DNA of 64,000 nt from Viola odorata (Eukaryota > Streptophyta > Magnoliopsida > Malpighiales > Violaceae), in contig OY829542.1 of NCBI GenBank assembly GCA_963691705.1, positions 34,086,579 to 34,150,578 of the forward strand, read 5' to 3'. Under the pieces are notes generated by a model, which saw nothing but the letters and a program-made list of their open reading frames with translations, searched no databases and was not told where the DNA came from. The position numbers and the translations under genes are program-made. This document shows positions 1 through 9,414 of the stretch, in pieces. The stretch's first letter is position 1. The number at the start of each line of letters is the position of its first letter.

Positions 1-149
1 ATTCCTTGAAGAAGAAGAAGCTACGGCTCTAAGAACCCTAGAGTAGCTAATGGCTTAAGGCTTTTGTTTTGTGATTTATTTCCCAAAAGCCTTAAGCCAT
101 TAGCTACTCTAGGGTTCTTAGAGCCGTAGCTTCTTCTTCTTCAAGGAAT
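1..149. repeat. Perfect inverted repeat (66-bp arms, 17-bp loop)
   Basis: Bases 1-66 are the exact reverse complement of 84-149, with 67-83 as the loop. A transcript would fold into a long perfect hairpin. The arm starts at the first base of the window, so the repeat may extend further left. Both arms carry a GAA-rich stretch. Perfect identity points to a recent origin or to gene conversion. I do not recognise a known miRNA. A foldback transposon end or an inverted LTR fragment are alternatives. Confidence 0.9.
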
Positions 150-914
150 CCATTTGTTCATCATCCTCCATTGATGACCAAGCCAACCTTGGAGAGATAA
201 TCGTTAGTTGTTTGTAATAGGAAGGTTGCTTGGCCTTCGTTGCCAAGAGGGTTTCCTCCAAACTTCTATGTTTCGAAACCTATTATAAATATATAAAACT
301 CCTTTCCTTTTTCCTTTATCCGATCTTCCATTTCCTTCATGTTTCCTTTTTAAGTCTTCCGCTCCAACTCCTTTCACGTTTCATCCGCTCAAATCCCACA
401 TCCATTCCGTTCAACCAACTCCAACCGTGCACGAGACAAGATCCAGCTCCATCCGAAGCAACACGAAGGCTCCAAAGGTATTCGAGCCGTATCATGTTTC
501 ATCATAGAGCTTTTAGACCAACCCTTAGGTTTAGCCTAAGCCAACCATTAGGGCCTCTTTGGAGACGGAGCCACTAGGGCTGAAATCCATTGTGTATCCC
601 CCATCTCTTCTTTCCCTAAGCTTTAGCTTAGTCTTGCTTCATGTATTAAAGAGAGATCCTTAGTTTTGTATAGAAAGGTTGCTTGATCTTTGTTATCAAG
701 AGGGTTTTCTCATTTCTAAGTTCTATAACTTGCTGCCATTAAAACACCTTCAACCTTCACTCATTATATTCCGCTGCATCTAAACTCCTTTTCCCCACAA
801 ATTATCCGTTCATCCATTCCGAATCCATCAAGGAACCATCCGTGCATGAGACTAGATCCAGTTACTCTTCATCTTGCGCCTTCAACTTCTCTTGAGGGAC
901 TTGGGCCGTATCAG
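150..914 (+). repeat. Degenerate LTR-like sequence (R-U5 pieces)
   Basis: No coding capacity is credible here. There is a TATA-like run at about 284-297. Two diverged copies of a motif are visible: GAAGGTTGCTTGGCC near 221 and GAAAGGTTGCTTGATC near 677, each followed by AAGAGGGTTT. The stretch ends GTATCA at 908-913, the 3' terminus seen in several LTRs of this window. It then breaks into an unrelated Tat LTR fragment. I read it as one or two truncated LTRs related to the solo LTR at 2201-2841. Confidence 0.5.
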
Positions 915-1060
915 GTGGCAGGGAGTGATGTCATACGGGATGACGTCATGCGGAGTGACGTCATGGATGACCTAGGATGGGATGCCGCCGTGCGAATGTC
1001 GCATGAGAGCCCCCCGCTGATGTCGACCATCCCAGGGTCAGCCGCCAGGCTAAGGGTGAT
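915..1060 (-). mobile_element. Truncated Tat LTR fragment (U3 part, minus)
   Basis: The block reading GATGGGATGCCGCCG, then GCTGATGTCGACCATCCCAG, matches the U3 part of the minus-strand Tat LTRs at 1494-2001 and 62314-62899. Both boundaries are truncated. It is followed head-to-head by a plus-strand LTR piece. Confidence 0.6.
926..963. promoter_or_regulatory. Array of three TGACGTCA-type boxes, 15-bp period
   Basis: TGATGTCA at 926, TGACGTCA at 941 and TGACGTCA at 956 are exactly 15 bp apart. TGACGTCA is the palindromic site bound by plant bZIP factors (established). A matching array sits in the LTR at 63959-63996, so this is a feature of one Tat LTR subfamily. Binding is inferred only. Confidence 0.6.
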
Positions 1061-1493
1061 AAAAACAGGGTCTCGTCTCCCTCGGCGGGTACAGTATGCT
1101 GGCTGAGTCACCCAGCGGGGTAGTGGAGATGCCGCTTCTATGGTATCGATAGTTATCTTCCCTCGGCACCCTCCTCGGAGTTATCGCCCCCGGTACCCTC
1201 GTCGGAGGTATCACCCGTGACGTCATACAGAGCATTATCTTTCCGAGATATCATCCTTTTGCCCAGATATCGGCCACAACGGCCTATAAATACCCCCTCA
1301 TTTTAAAACATCAAGTAAGCCTAAAATAACCTTCTAGAACCTCTGCTATTTTAAACCGCTTACTGACTAAAGCATCGGAGTGTCTACGCCGGAGCCCCCC
1401 TCCGGCGCTTTGTAGGTGTGTCCGACACCAACTACAGCGGCTCTGACCGAGGGCTTTCATCATCCCGATCGTCTCAAAACTCGAATCTTATCA
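1061..1493 (+). mobile_element. Tat LTR fragment, plus orientation
   Basis: This has a TATA box (TATAAATA at 1285-1292), then AGTAAGCCTAA, the CTGACTAAAGCATCGGAGTG block and a CCGGAG/CTCCGG palindrome. It ends CGAATCTTATCA at 1482-1493, the canonical 3' terminus of the Tat LTRs here (compare 17261-17272). Its 5' part is missing or diverged. A further TGACGTCA lies near 1218. It is joined directly to a minus-oriented LTR. Confidence 0.75.
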
Positions 1494-2001
1494 ATGGCCG
1501 TTCGGTGTACCTGTAAAGCGCCGGAGGGGGTCCCCGGCGTAAACACTCCGATGCCTAAGTCAGTACAGGTAGTGAAAATAGCAGGGCTTTTGCCAGCAAT
1601 CTTAGGCTTACCTTCTTTGTGGGGGTATTTATAGGCGAAAAGTAGAGTGTTTTCTTGGGAGCTCGACCATAAAGGGCGCTAATGGGCCTGTCAGGTGGTT
1701 GACATTCCCCGTCAATGGTGTGTTGTTGTTACGTTAGAGATATATGGGGGTAGGCGTTACCTAGGCAAGGTAACACCCATGTTCCTCATGGGACGCCATG
1801 TTTGGCCCGGGATGGGATAACGCCGCGTGTCATGACAAAGTGACGTGTGGGACCCCCTCGCTGATGTCGACCATCCCAGTGTTGATCGCATGGAGAGAGG
1901 CAATAGCCTCGAGGTTGTCTGTCCGGCAGGGTCAACAACTTTCTACCTCTAACGCAGGGTATAAGACGAAAATGCCCTTGGCGTTAAGTATATTGTTATC
2001 A
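1494..2001 (-). mobile_element. Tat LTR, minus orientation, slightly truncated
   Basis: It reads antiparallel to the preceding LTR: GCGCCGGAGGGGGTC, AACACTCCGATGC, GTATTTATAGG (TATA box on the minus strand), GGGATGGGATAACGCC, and finally ATATTGTTATCA ending at 2001. Compared with 62314-62899, its U5 end lacks roughly 60 bp. Together with 1061-1493 it forms an inverted LTR pair with almost no spacer. Confidence 0.8.
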
Positions 2002-2075
2002 TTTTCCTTTTCTTTTCTTTTTCTTTTCTTTTCTTTTCTTTTCTTTTCTTTTCTTTTCTTTTCTTTTATTTTCTT
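2002..2075. repeat. (TTTTC)n pyrimidine microsatellite
   Basis: About 14 tandem TTTTC-like units lie directly against the outer end of the minus LTR. The strand is almost purely pyrimidine. Bases 2076-2200 that follow show no recognisable feature. Confidence 0.9.
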
Positions 2076-2200
2076 GCCTTTTTTTTGTAACAAATTTGTC
2101 CTTTTCACCTACTATTGTCAACGCAGTTTTGACACGAGGAGAATGAGGCAGTGGCCCCCACTTTCAAAAATACAAATAAATGAAAATAAATGACGGAAAT

Positions 2201-2841
2201 TGATACGAGCATGGAAGCCTCCCTTCGAGCCCTACACGACCACGCCGAGGTCTTGCCCGTGCCCCGCATTGCCCTTGCGCACCCGCGCCCGTCTTGCCCT
2301 CGCAGGCCCGCACAGTCTTGCCCGAGCCTCATCTTGCCCCCGCGGGACCGTGCCCCATCTCGCCCTCGCCATCTAGGCCAAGCCCACCAGTCTAGACCAA
2401 GACCGATGCTCAAGACCGTTTGTTAAGGGTATTTAGGGGTTTTCCCCATGTAATAACCTAGTAGTATAAATAGTGAACAGTAGGTTCATTTTTGACTTGT
2501 CTTTGTTTTTGTTGAGTTATCTCCTAACCAAGACCAAACTTTAGCTTAGTTAAATGAGGTTCTTAAAACGTCCCCTTCTTCTCCTCTTGGATTATAGATC
2601 CTTGTATGCTTGTGGTAAGGTTGTCTAGGAATAATCCCTAGAAGGGTTTACCGTGTATGCAAGTTTATTTATTGTTTATACATCAAAACACCTTCATCTT
2701 CATCCATTTATCCGCTGCACCTATTTCGCAATCTCCTTGCGACGTTATCCTCTCCATCAATCTCCATCCAATTGACTATCCAACCTCCCAAAGAGGACTA
2801 GATCCGTGTAAAGGCTCCAAACCGGAACCAAGCTTGTATCA
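2201..2841 (+). mobile_element. Solo LTR with 5-bp target duplication
   Basis: It begins TGATACGAGC and ends GCTTGTATCA, near-perfect terminal inverted repeats. GAAAT occurs directly before (2196-2200) and directly after (2842-2846), a 5-bp target duplication, so a full element has collapsed to one LTR. A TATA-like AGTATAAATAG lies near 2461. Bases about 2215-2400 are strikingly GC-rich, with repeated CTTGCCC units. The termini resemble those of the gag-only family at 3519-8899. Confidence 0.85.
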
Positions 2842-3518
2842 GAAATGGATCAAACTCAAAATTTCTTTTAACCAACTCAAGAACACTCAAGAACACATTC
2901 AAATGTTCTTAACTGGAAATTTTAGATTGGTGAAATGCTTGGAAAAATAGATTGTAAACGTGGGACTCTGGAATTGACGCGAAAAAAATAGCACAACAAG
3001 TTCACCTAAGAAGGAAGAAGAAAATTTGGTTGAAAATCAATGAACAGGTGGTCGGTTGATGAACACGGAGAACACAAAATTTGGAGATCTAGATCTTGCA
3101 AAGTCAGTGTTCAAGTGGTTTAAAAATTCACCAACAGATCAACCAACTTAAGACAAATGTGAATCACACAATAACAAATAGTTCTTAACAGATATTTGTA
3201 AGGATTTTAGCAAAAATTAGAAAACCCAAATCAATAACTCAAAGCAGCTTGCTTCGCTACCACATGACGCGATCTAAGTTCCCTTTCGAAGAATTAGATG
3301 CGTTTAAACTTTGGAGCTAAGGATCTAGCTCGAGTTATCAAATAAATCCAATGGGGTTTCCCAAACAAAGACAATGATTGAAGCGAAAATGAGAACATGA
3401 AGAACGCAATAGTAATAAGAAGATGGAGATGGACACGGAAAGGAAATAATAATAATGGAATTTGCAGTGGGTAATTAATTCAAAACAATATACTGTCAAT
3501 AAACATCCAAATCATACT
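2842..3518 (-). mobile_element. Minus-strand LTR element remnant: leader, primer site, start of LTR
   Basis: Read on the minus strand, TGGTAGCGAAGC (3262-3251) lies two bases inside an LTR end reading GATCGCGTCA (complement of 3265-3274). This is the same geometry as the primer site of the 3519-8899 element. So 2842-3250 is the 5' leader of a minus-strand element and 3265 onward is its LTR. The LTR is interrupted at 3518 by the gag-only element and its continuation past 8904 is unclear. No coding frame survives. Confidence 0.6.
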
Positions 3519-4231
3519 TGATACGATCACGCCTACGTCTACAAGGCCCGAACGAACCCGAACTAGACCAATTATGAAGACACGTTCTAGGATACCTCTT
3601 ACCCTTCAAATGGGCTTGGAAGCCCATCAAAATGACAAGGGAATTCGTCCATCTTAGAAGGAAGGAGAAGGAAGAGCTCATTAAGGGTATTATGGTCTCA
3701 AATGGCCTAATATGTAATAACTATAAGTAGTTGAATTCTTGCATATTTTCAATTCAGCTTTGATGATGAATATTGATTGAGAGAATTCTCCTTATTCATC
3801 CGGGGCTCAATATTGGTGTTTTCCTTGGTTTGGAAAGCCGTGGCTTAAGTCAATCGAAAACAATAAGTTTCCATCTTTGTGTAATCGGTTATTACTTCGT
3901 ATTTGTGAGCGATTGAGTGTATATTTGAGTTTTCATCTTTGGACGGTTTGTGTTTGTTGAATGTGAGAGTATTCTGCCCGTGTATTCAAGTATTCATCAA
4001 GCATATCTCAAGTGTTCAATCGATCGTTGTTCAAGCAATCATCTCTAATCTCCATCCGCATTCATCCGGGTATTATCTTGTATTTTGTGTGTTTATTCCT
4101 TGTATCATTTCCGCTGCGTGTCTCCATATTTCCTACTGTTTCCTTATTAAATTGTGTCATAAACTCATTGAGCTAGATCCTCCATTCGTTACATACCATT
4201 CGGCCTTCACATCGGAGGTCGGATCGTATCA
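3519..4231 (+). repeat. 5' LTR of the gag-only element
   Basis: 713 bp, TGATACGATC to GATCGTATCA (10-bp perfect terminal inverted repeat). It differs from the 3' LTR at about four places, near 3565, 3689, 3820 and 3931. The frames inside it are duplicated in the other LTR and are not genes. Confidence 0.95.
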
Positions 4232-4233
4232 AG

Positions 4234-4245
4234 TGGTAGCGGAGC
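4234..4245 (+). other. Primer-binding site TGGTAGCGGAGC
   Basis: It lies two bases after the 5' LTR, the expected place for minus-strand priming. It resembles the initiator-tRNA-Met site TGGTATCAGAGC but differs at two of twelve positions. The same box occurs at the viral genome ends (for example 26797 and 35172) and in a remnant at 63156-63167 (minus). The priming tRNA is not established. Confidence 0.75.
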
Positions 4246-5979
4246 TTTTGGGCTCTTGGGTTTGTAGATCTGTGTTTTGTTTGTGTTCTTGTGTCTATTT
4301 TTTTTGCTTCCATTATGTTTGTTGGAATTGATTCACTTAAGATTAGTTTCGACCACAACCCGAGCCCTACAGAATCGCCGACTGAGGCAGTTAGGTTCAT
4401 TTTTGTGTTCTTGAGTTGTTTCAGTTCTTGTGATTGTTGTTCATTTTTGTGTCTGTTTTCAGTATCTTTCCTTTGGAATTGTCTTTTCTTTCCTTCGTGA
4501 AAGTTGTAGATCCATGTCTTGGGAACGTTCCTGTTAAATTTCGCAATCTTTAGCCATCGTTTGATATTTTTGTGTCAAATAACCGAAGGTCTGTCTCAAA
4601 ATAGCTCAATCCAACTGTTTTGGTGTTCATCTTGTTTTTCTTGAGTCTTTTCGTCTTCAACACTTGGGGAAGACGAATCAAGGTTAGTTTAATCTTCTTC
4701 TAAGTCTTTTGTAGTGTTTCAAAGTGTTTTAGCAGAAGTATTCTATTGTTACACCAAGTCAATGAAGTGAGAGATAAGAGTGACACAAAAGTCCTAAATA
4801 AATCTTCTTTTCTCCTAGTTTTTAGGGTCATAAACGTGAATATCTTTCACCTCAAATAATCCCTAGATTTCCTGAACAATAAATCTTCCAAGATATCTCT
4901 TGAGGTCTGCAAAATTTTGGAGTCAAATGAAATCTATAGGATACTCAAAAAGTCCTCACCCTAAACAGTGATGAAGAGAAAAGTCTTAGTGTCACCTACC
5001 TCTTTGTCTCAAAAACGTGTGAGTGCTCTCTAAGTCAAAAATCTTACCTCATTTGCTGAACAAGAGATCCTCAAGTATCCTTCTAGTAAGCAACAAATTC
5101 TTAGAACCAAACAAAATCTTTAGGATACACAAAAGTCCTAAACAAAAGAGAGAAAAGTTGCAAACTAAAAGTCCTAAACTAAACACCTCTTGTGTTAGCT
5201 CTTGAGAGAAAAACGTGAGGAGTCCTCAACACCAAGAATACTTTGCTAATTTTCCTAAACACTCACTTAAGTCTTTTATATTTGAGTGTTCAAGTCCTTT
5301 GTGTCAATTCCTTGAGTCCTAAACACATTTTCGTTTCTCTTTTCCAAGTCTCAAGTCAACTCACCATTTTCCAGCAAATGTGTCCTTGAGTTTTGTCCCT
5401 TTTTATTGTGTCTTCAGCCGAATTTTTTCTTCTTTCTTGGCTGTAATTTGTAGAGCTTTGTCTTAGGATTGTTCATACTAAATTTTGTAAACTAATTCCA
5501 TCGTTTCCTATTGTTCGTATGTCATAGTCGAAAGTTACGCAAACTGCCCAGAATTTTCCAGCAAACTATTTTGCGCGATCATCTTGTGAACAGTTTTTCA
5601 TTGAGTTTCCAGCTGAATTTCGTGTTTCGACCTGAATGAAAATTGTAGTCCTCAACCTCAAGTGTACCCATATTAAATTTTGTGACAAAATTCCAACGTT
5701 TACTATTTTTAAAGGCCAATAGCCGAAATATTTGGAAAACTGTCAGAAAAATTCCAGCAAACTGCCTTGGTGTTTCTAGCGTTCTTGATTGAGTCTTCCT
5801 GATTGAACTTGAGATTGTTGGTTGATTGTTATGCAAGACACGGAATTGAATACAGAGGAGTTTGAGTGATTGTGTGAGTACAGATTTTGAGGGCTTAAAC
5901 ACGAGTGTAAACACGTGAGGGAGCGATTTGTTTAACTAACGTTTATACATATATATAGTTTGTTAATTTTGTAGGTACA
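4246..5979 (+). other. Long untranslated leader of the gag-only element with three diverged internal repeats
   Basis: No credible coding frame exists here. Three related blocks of about 90-100 bp start near 4500, 5448 and 5643. Each has a TTGTAG start, a TTAAATTT or TAAATTTTGT core and a CCATCGTTT or CCAACGTTT motif about 30 bp later. Short AGTCCTAAAC-like units recur between 4790 and 5330. A possible splice acceptor (TTTTGTAG) lies just before the gag ATG at 5980, so the leader may be spliced; that is inference. Confidence 0.6.
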
Positions 5980-7731
5980 ATGACTTCACTAAATTCTTGT
6001 CAATCAAGCTATGGCCTAGGTCTCTTCGAACAAGGCCTTGGCTATGGCTCCTCTACTAATAGCTGCACCAACTTTGATCCTTTTCAAGTCACAATTCCTA
6101 CTTGTAGAGCATCTTTTCAACCGGCTGAATTTATCCAATGGGAATACCACCTTGTGAAGGCCATTGAATGTCATAATTTTTCCGAAGCACAGAAAATTGA
6201 GCTTGCTCAAATGACATTTGATGACGATACCGAGATTTGGTGGTACTACATTTGTTGTGAAAGAGCAAGAAGAGAAGATCCAATGGCAACTTGGGCTGAA
6301 ATGAGACATGTCATGAGAGCATGTTTTGTATCATCATACTATCGAGAATTCTTAGAAGACGAGTTGTCCTCCCTTCAACAAGGAATCAATACCGTGATGG
6401 AATATTATCAAGAATTTGATGATTTACTCATCAAGACTTATCTTCAAGATAATGAGAGGATGATCATGGATTTGTTTCAAAGTGGATTAAATAAAGTGAT
6501 TAGAAGACAGCTTGCCCTCTATGAGTTTACAAGCTTATCATCCATGATTCAATTTGCCTACGAAATTGAAATTCATGGGTGTTTGATGGAACAAGACAGT
6601 AGCTCATTCCAAGGCTGCCTGAGTGACCAAAAATCTTCTGCTACTGTTTTTGAGTCCAAATCGGAAGTGGTACAACATGCACAAGTCATTCAACAAAAAC
6701 AGCCCACACCACCTCAATCTTGTGACCCAAAGGTGACTGAAAATTTTAATTTGATTGAAAGGAGTGTGGCTGTAAATTCTACAGCATCGAGTGAAAAATG
6801 TGAGCTTGAATATGAGAGAAAAGAGTGTGAGAGGAAAGAAAATGAAAGAATTGATGAGGAAAAGACACGGTATGAAAACAACAAGCATGCCAAAGAGAGT
6901 GTCATTAAAATTACAGAAATTTTGAGAGAAGAAAGTAAGGAAAAGAGACGAACAAAAATTGTGAAAGTTATTGATCCAATGAGCGTGTCTTTGAGAAATG
7001 AGGATCAGTTAGCTAATCCTAACATTGACTATTCTTTTCCTACTGTTTGTGTGCCTCCCTTGCATAAAAATCGAAGGAAAGAAGATGGCTTCAAACCATC
7101 AATTTTAGGAGGCGTAGGAAGCAAAATTGCACAACAATGGTGTGAACAAAGGTATGCATCACTCTCTTCTCCAAATGATGCAAGGTTAGAGCCTACAACT
7201 CTTAATAATTCTAATTCACATGATGTAAATTTAAAAGATTTTTATTTAGCATGTGAAAAGAAACCATTGTTGCATCTCATCAATTATAACTCTTTCTTGC
7301 TTAAATTGTCTAGAAGTCAAATCTATTTTGTAAATGATAGTAGAATTAAAATTGGTTTTTCTGTGCTTACTAGGACAGTACCTAGCATGTTAGAAAATAA
7401 TTTGGATGATTGTAAGGATACTGTGAATATTAGGAATTTGTTTCTTGCATTTGGCGAATTTATTCGTAAGCGTGAACGAATAATTCCTTTTATTTTCTCA
7501 CAATTGTTTTCAAGTTTGATTAAGTGTGTAGGTGAGAAGACGAATGCATCCATGGTACCAAAATCAGGCGAACATATGTGCTTGAGCCGTGAGCACACAT
7601 GTACAAATCTAACCAAAGAAGGCGTTGAGGCGAACGCTCAATTGGTTCCTAGACATGGCAAATCATTCATCACATATACTCCATTGGATTTATTCCAACG
7701 TTTTTACTTTTTATTTACCTTTGGAGTATAA
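5980..7731 (+). CDS. gag: Gag polyprotein of the gag-only LTR element
   Basis: 583 codons, fully open. Residues about 45-200 carry the retrotransposon-gag helical domain: a QWEYHLVKAIE motif, W-rich TEIWWYYI, then TWAEMRHVM, a YYQEFDDLL stretch and FQSGLN. Residues about 265-335 are very rich in Glu, Lys and Arg and probably coiled or disordered. No CCHC zinc knuckle and no protease motif are visible. Gag forms the cytoplasmic particle that packages element RNA (family knowledge). The ATG at 5980 is the first in frame and is followed at once by family-typical sequence. The frame runs 11 bases into the duplicated 3' segment. An intact frame in an element without pol fits mobilisation by a partner. 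Confidence 0.85.
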   Translation: MTSLNSCQSSYGLGLFEQGLGYGSSTNSCTNFDPFQVTIPTCRASFQPAEFIQWEYHLVKAIECHNFSEAQKIELAQMTFDDDTEIWWYYICCERARREDPMATWAEMRHVMRACFVSSYYREFLEDELSSLQQGINTVMEYYQEFDDLLIKTYLQDNERMIMDLFQSGLNKVIRRQLALYEFTSLSSMIQFAYEIEIHGCLMEQDSSSFQGCLSDQKSSATVFESKSEVVQHAQVIQQKQPTPPQSCDPKVTENFNLIERSVAVNSTASSEKCELEYERKECERKENERIDEEKTRYENNKHAKESVIKITEILREESKEKRRTKIVKVIDPMSVSLRNEDQLANPNIDYSFPTVCVPPLHKNRRKEDGFKPSILGGVGSKIAQQWCEQRYASLSSPNDARLEPTTLNNSNSHDVNLKDFYLACEKKPLLHLINYNSFLLKLSRSQIYFVNDSRIKIGFSVLTRTVPSMLENNLDDCKDTVNIRNLFLAFGEFIRKRERIIPFIFSQLFSSLIKCVGEKTNASMVPKSGEHMCLSREHTCTNLTKEGVEANAQLVPRHGKSFITYTPLDLFQRFYFLFTFGV

Positions 7732-8196
7732 ATATGCAAATCATTCATTTCAACTTACTAACTTAAATATTTTTGTGGTAGGAAATGAAGGATTTAAAGC
7801 TAAGGATTCGTGGGCGAATCCTTTCGATGGGAAAGGTGATGATACAATCATGGATCCCTCTGACATCAAAGAGCATGACACGATGCCAAGAGGATCGATC
7901 ACAAACAGCAAGGCATTGGTAGGCGAGGCCCGCGCCAATCCAAGACCCATTCCTAAGCCTCCCGACTGTTGTGCCAACTCTAGGCCACCCGCGTGGCCTA
8001 GCTTTCATCCCCCGCTTTCTTAATACTCCATAGAAGTAATTATTATGCTTTTAATTCTTTGAAATCTTTGGAGTATGAATTTACCAATCACTCGTTTCAC
8101 ATTACTAACTTAAGTCTTTATGTGACAGGGAACGAGGAAATTGAAGCTATGGATTCGAGGACGAATCCTTTCGAAGGGAAAGGTGATGATACGATC
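7720..8196 (+). repeat. Direct duplication with 347-bp offset carrying a second polypurine tract
   Basis: 7720-7849 and 8067-8196 are diverged copies at a constant 347-bp offset with no indels. Each runs from TTTGGAGTAT through GAATCCTTTCGA and a purine tract into TGATAC-ATC, the first bases of an LTR. The inner copy therefore carries a decoy polypurine tract and LTR start at 7840. The segment between (7850-8066) is unrelated and more GC-rich in its middle. It may be a relic of tandem or mis-templated reverse transcription. Confidence 0.8.
8174..8183 (+). other. Polypurine tract
   Basis: AAGGGAAAGG lies three bases before the 3' LTR start at 8187, where plus-strand DNA synthesis is primed in LTR elements. 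Confidence 0.7.
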
Positions 8197-8899
8197 ACGC
8201 CTACGTCTACAAGGCCCGAACGAACCCGAACTCGACCAATTATGAAGACACGTTCTAGGATACCTCTTACCCTTCAAATGGGCTTGGAAGCCCATCAAAA
8301 TGACAAGGGAATTCGTCCATCTTAGAAGGAAGGAGAAGGAAGAGCTCATTAAGGGCATTATGGTCTCAAATGGCCTAATATGTAATAACTATAAGTAGTT
8401 GAATTCTTGCATATTTTCAATTCAGCTTTGATGATGAATATTGATTGAGAGAATTCTCCTTATTCATCCGGGGCTCAATATTGGTGTTTGCCTTGGTTTG
8501 GAAAGCCGTGGCTTAAGTCAATCGAAAACAATAAGTTTCCATCTTTGTGTAATCGGTTATTACTTCGTATTTGTGAGCGATTGAGTGTATATTTGAGTGT
8601 TCATCTTTGGACGGTTTGTGTTTGTTGAATGTGAGAGTATTCTGCCCGTGTATTCAAGTATTCATCAAGCATATCTCAAGTGTTCAATCGATCGTTGTTC
8701 AAGCAATCATCTCTAATCTCCATCCGCATTCATCCGGGTATTATCTTGTATTTTGTGTGTTTATTCCTTGTATCATTTCCGCTGCGTGTCTCCATATTTC
8801 CTACTGTTTCCTTATTAAATTGTGTCATAAACTCATTGAGCTAGATCCTCCATTCGTTACATACCATTCGGCCTTCACATCGGAGGTCGGATCGTATCA
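8187..8899 (+). repeat. 3' LTR of the gag-only element
   Basis: 713 bp, same termini and nearly the same sequence as 3519-4231. It is followed by the target duplication ATACT at 8900-8904. Confidence 0.95.
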
Positions 8900-8904
8900 A
8901 TACT

Positions 8905-9414
8905 TGCTCATAAAAAGGCCAAATACAGAAATCCAAGATAAAAGATTGAACACCATTAACCTAAAAATTATAACGAGATAAACATACAATCAGTAAATTA
9001 AAAGGTTAAAGACTAGTGATCTTTTACTTGCAAAGATTCAAGTCGTCTTCTAGACTTGAATCACACAAGGAGTCCGTTTGACTTAGTATTGACCCCTTTT
9101 CGATAGATGTGTCTGCTCGGTACCTTCCTTCAGGACATACGGTGAGTCATTTGACTTAGCTTGACTTAGCTTGACCTTTCTCGATAGATGCGTCTGCTCG
9201 ATAACCTGCTGTGTGGTTTCCGACCCGGTAGTTATCTGCATCAATGTTTGATTTGGTGCATGGGAAGCATCCATTTGAACTTCCCACTCAATCCATAGTG
9301 TTAACTTCTTGGCTCTGGTGCGAGTTATCGATCCTACTGGAGTTATACCCGGTTCTTGAAGCTTTAATGTTTGCCCCACATATCCCTTTTTTAGCACTCA
9401 ATGAGGAATTACAA
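8905..9414 (-). pseudogene. Possible retroelement gag fragment
   Basis: A minus-strand frame of 104 codons (9397-9083) contains an ITRTRAKKL motif, of the kind common near the end of plant LTR-element proteins. It also has an internal duplication, EQTHLSRKVK and EQTHLSKRGQ. It may be the tail of the minus-strand element whose LTR the gag-only element entered. No complete domain is visible. Confidence 0.35.

Larger units (their letters stand above)
3519..8899 (+). mobile_element. Complete gag-only LTR retrotransposon (TR-GAG type)
   Basis: Two 713-bp LTRs (3519-4231 and 8187-8899) bound the element, and ATACT flanks it on both sides (3514-3518, 8900-8904). The LTRs begin TGATACGATC and end GATCGTATCA. 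I count about four differences between them, so insertion is recent. The interior holds a primer site, a 1.7-kb leader, one intact gag frame and a polypurine tract. I find no protease, RT, RNase H or integrase motifs in any frame. This matches the TR-GAG class of non-autonomous elements, which must borrow pol from a partner (established for the class; the partner here is unknown). Confidence 0.9.

Noticed and set aside
230..577. 115-codon plus-strand frame near the start as a host gene
   Set aside because: Low-complexity translation across LTR-like sequence with a TATA box inside it; no domain.
2190..2426. Pro/Arg-rich frames on both strands in the GC-rich block
   Set aside because: They are by-products of the CTTGCCC repeats inside a solo LTR; both strands are open for the same reason.
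3939..4331. Cys/hydrophobic-rich frame, repeated at 8607-8981
   Set aside because: It lies in both LTRs of the gag-only element and ends at different places; not a gene.
7625..8023. 132-codon frame after gag as a second gene of the gag-only element
   Set aside because: It overlaps gag out of frame and spans the duplicated polypurine segment; composition gives no domain.
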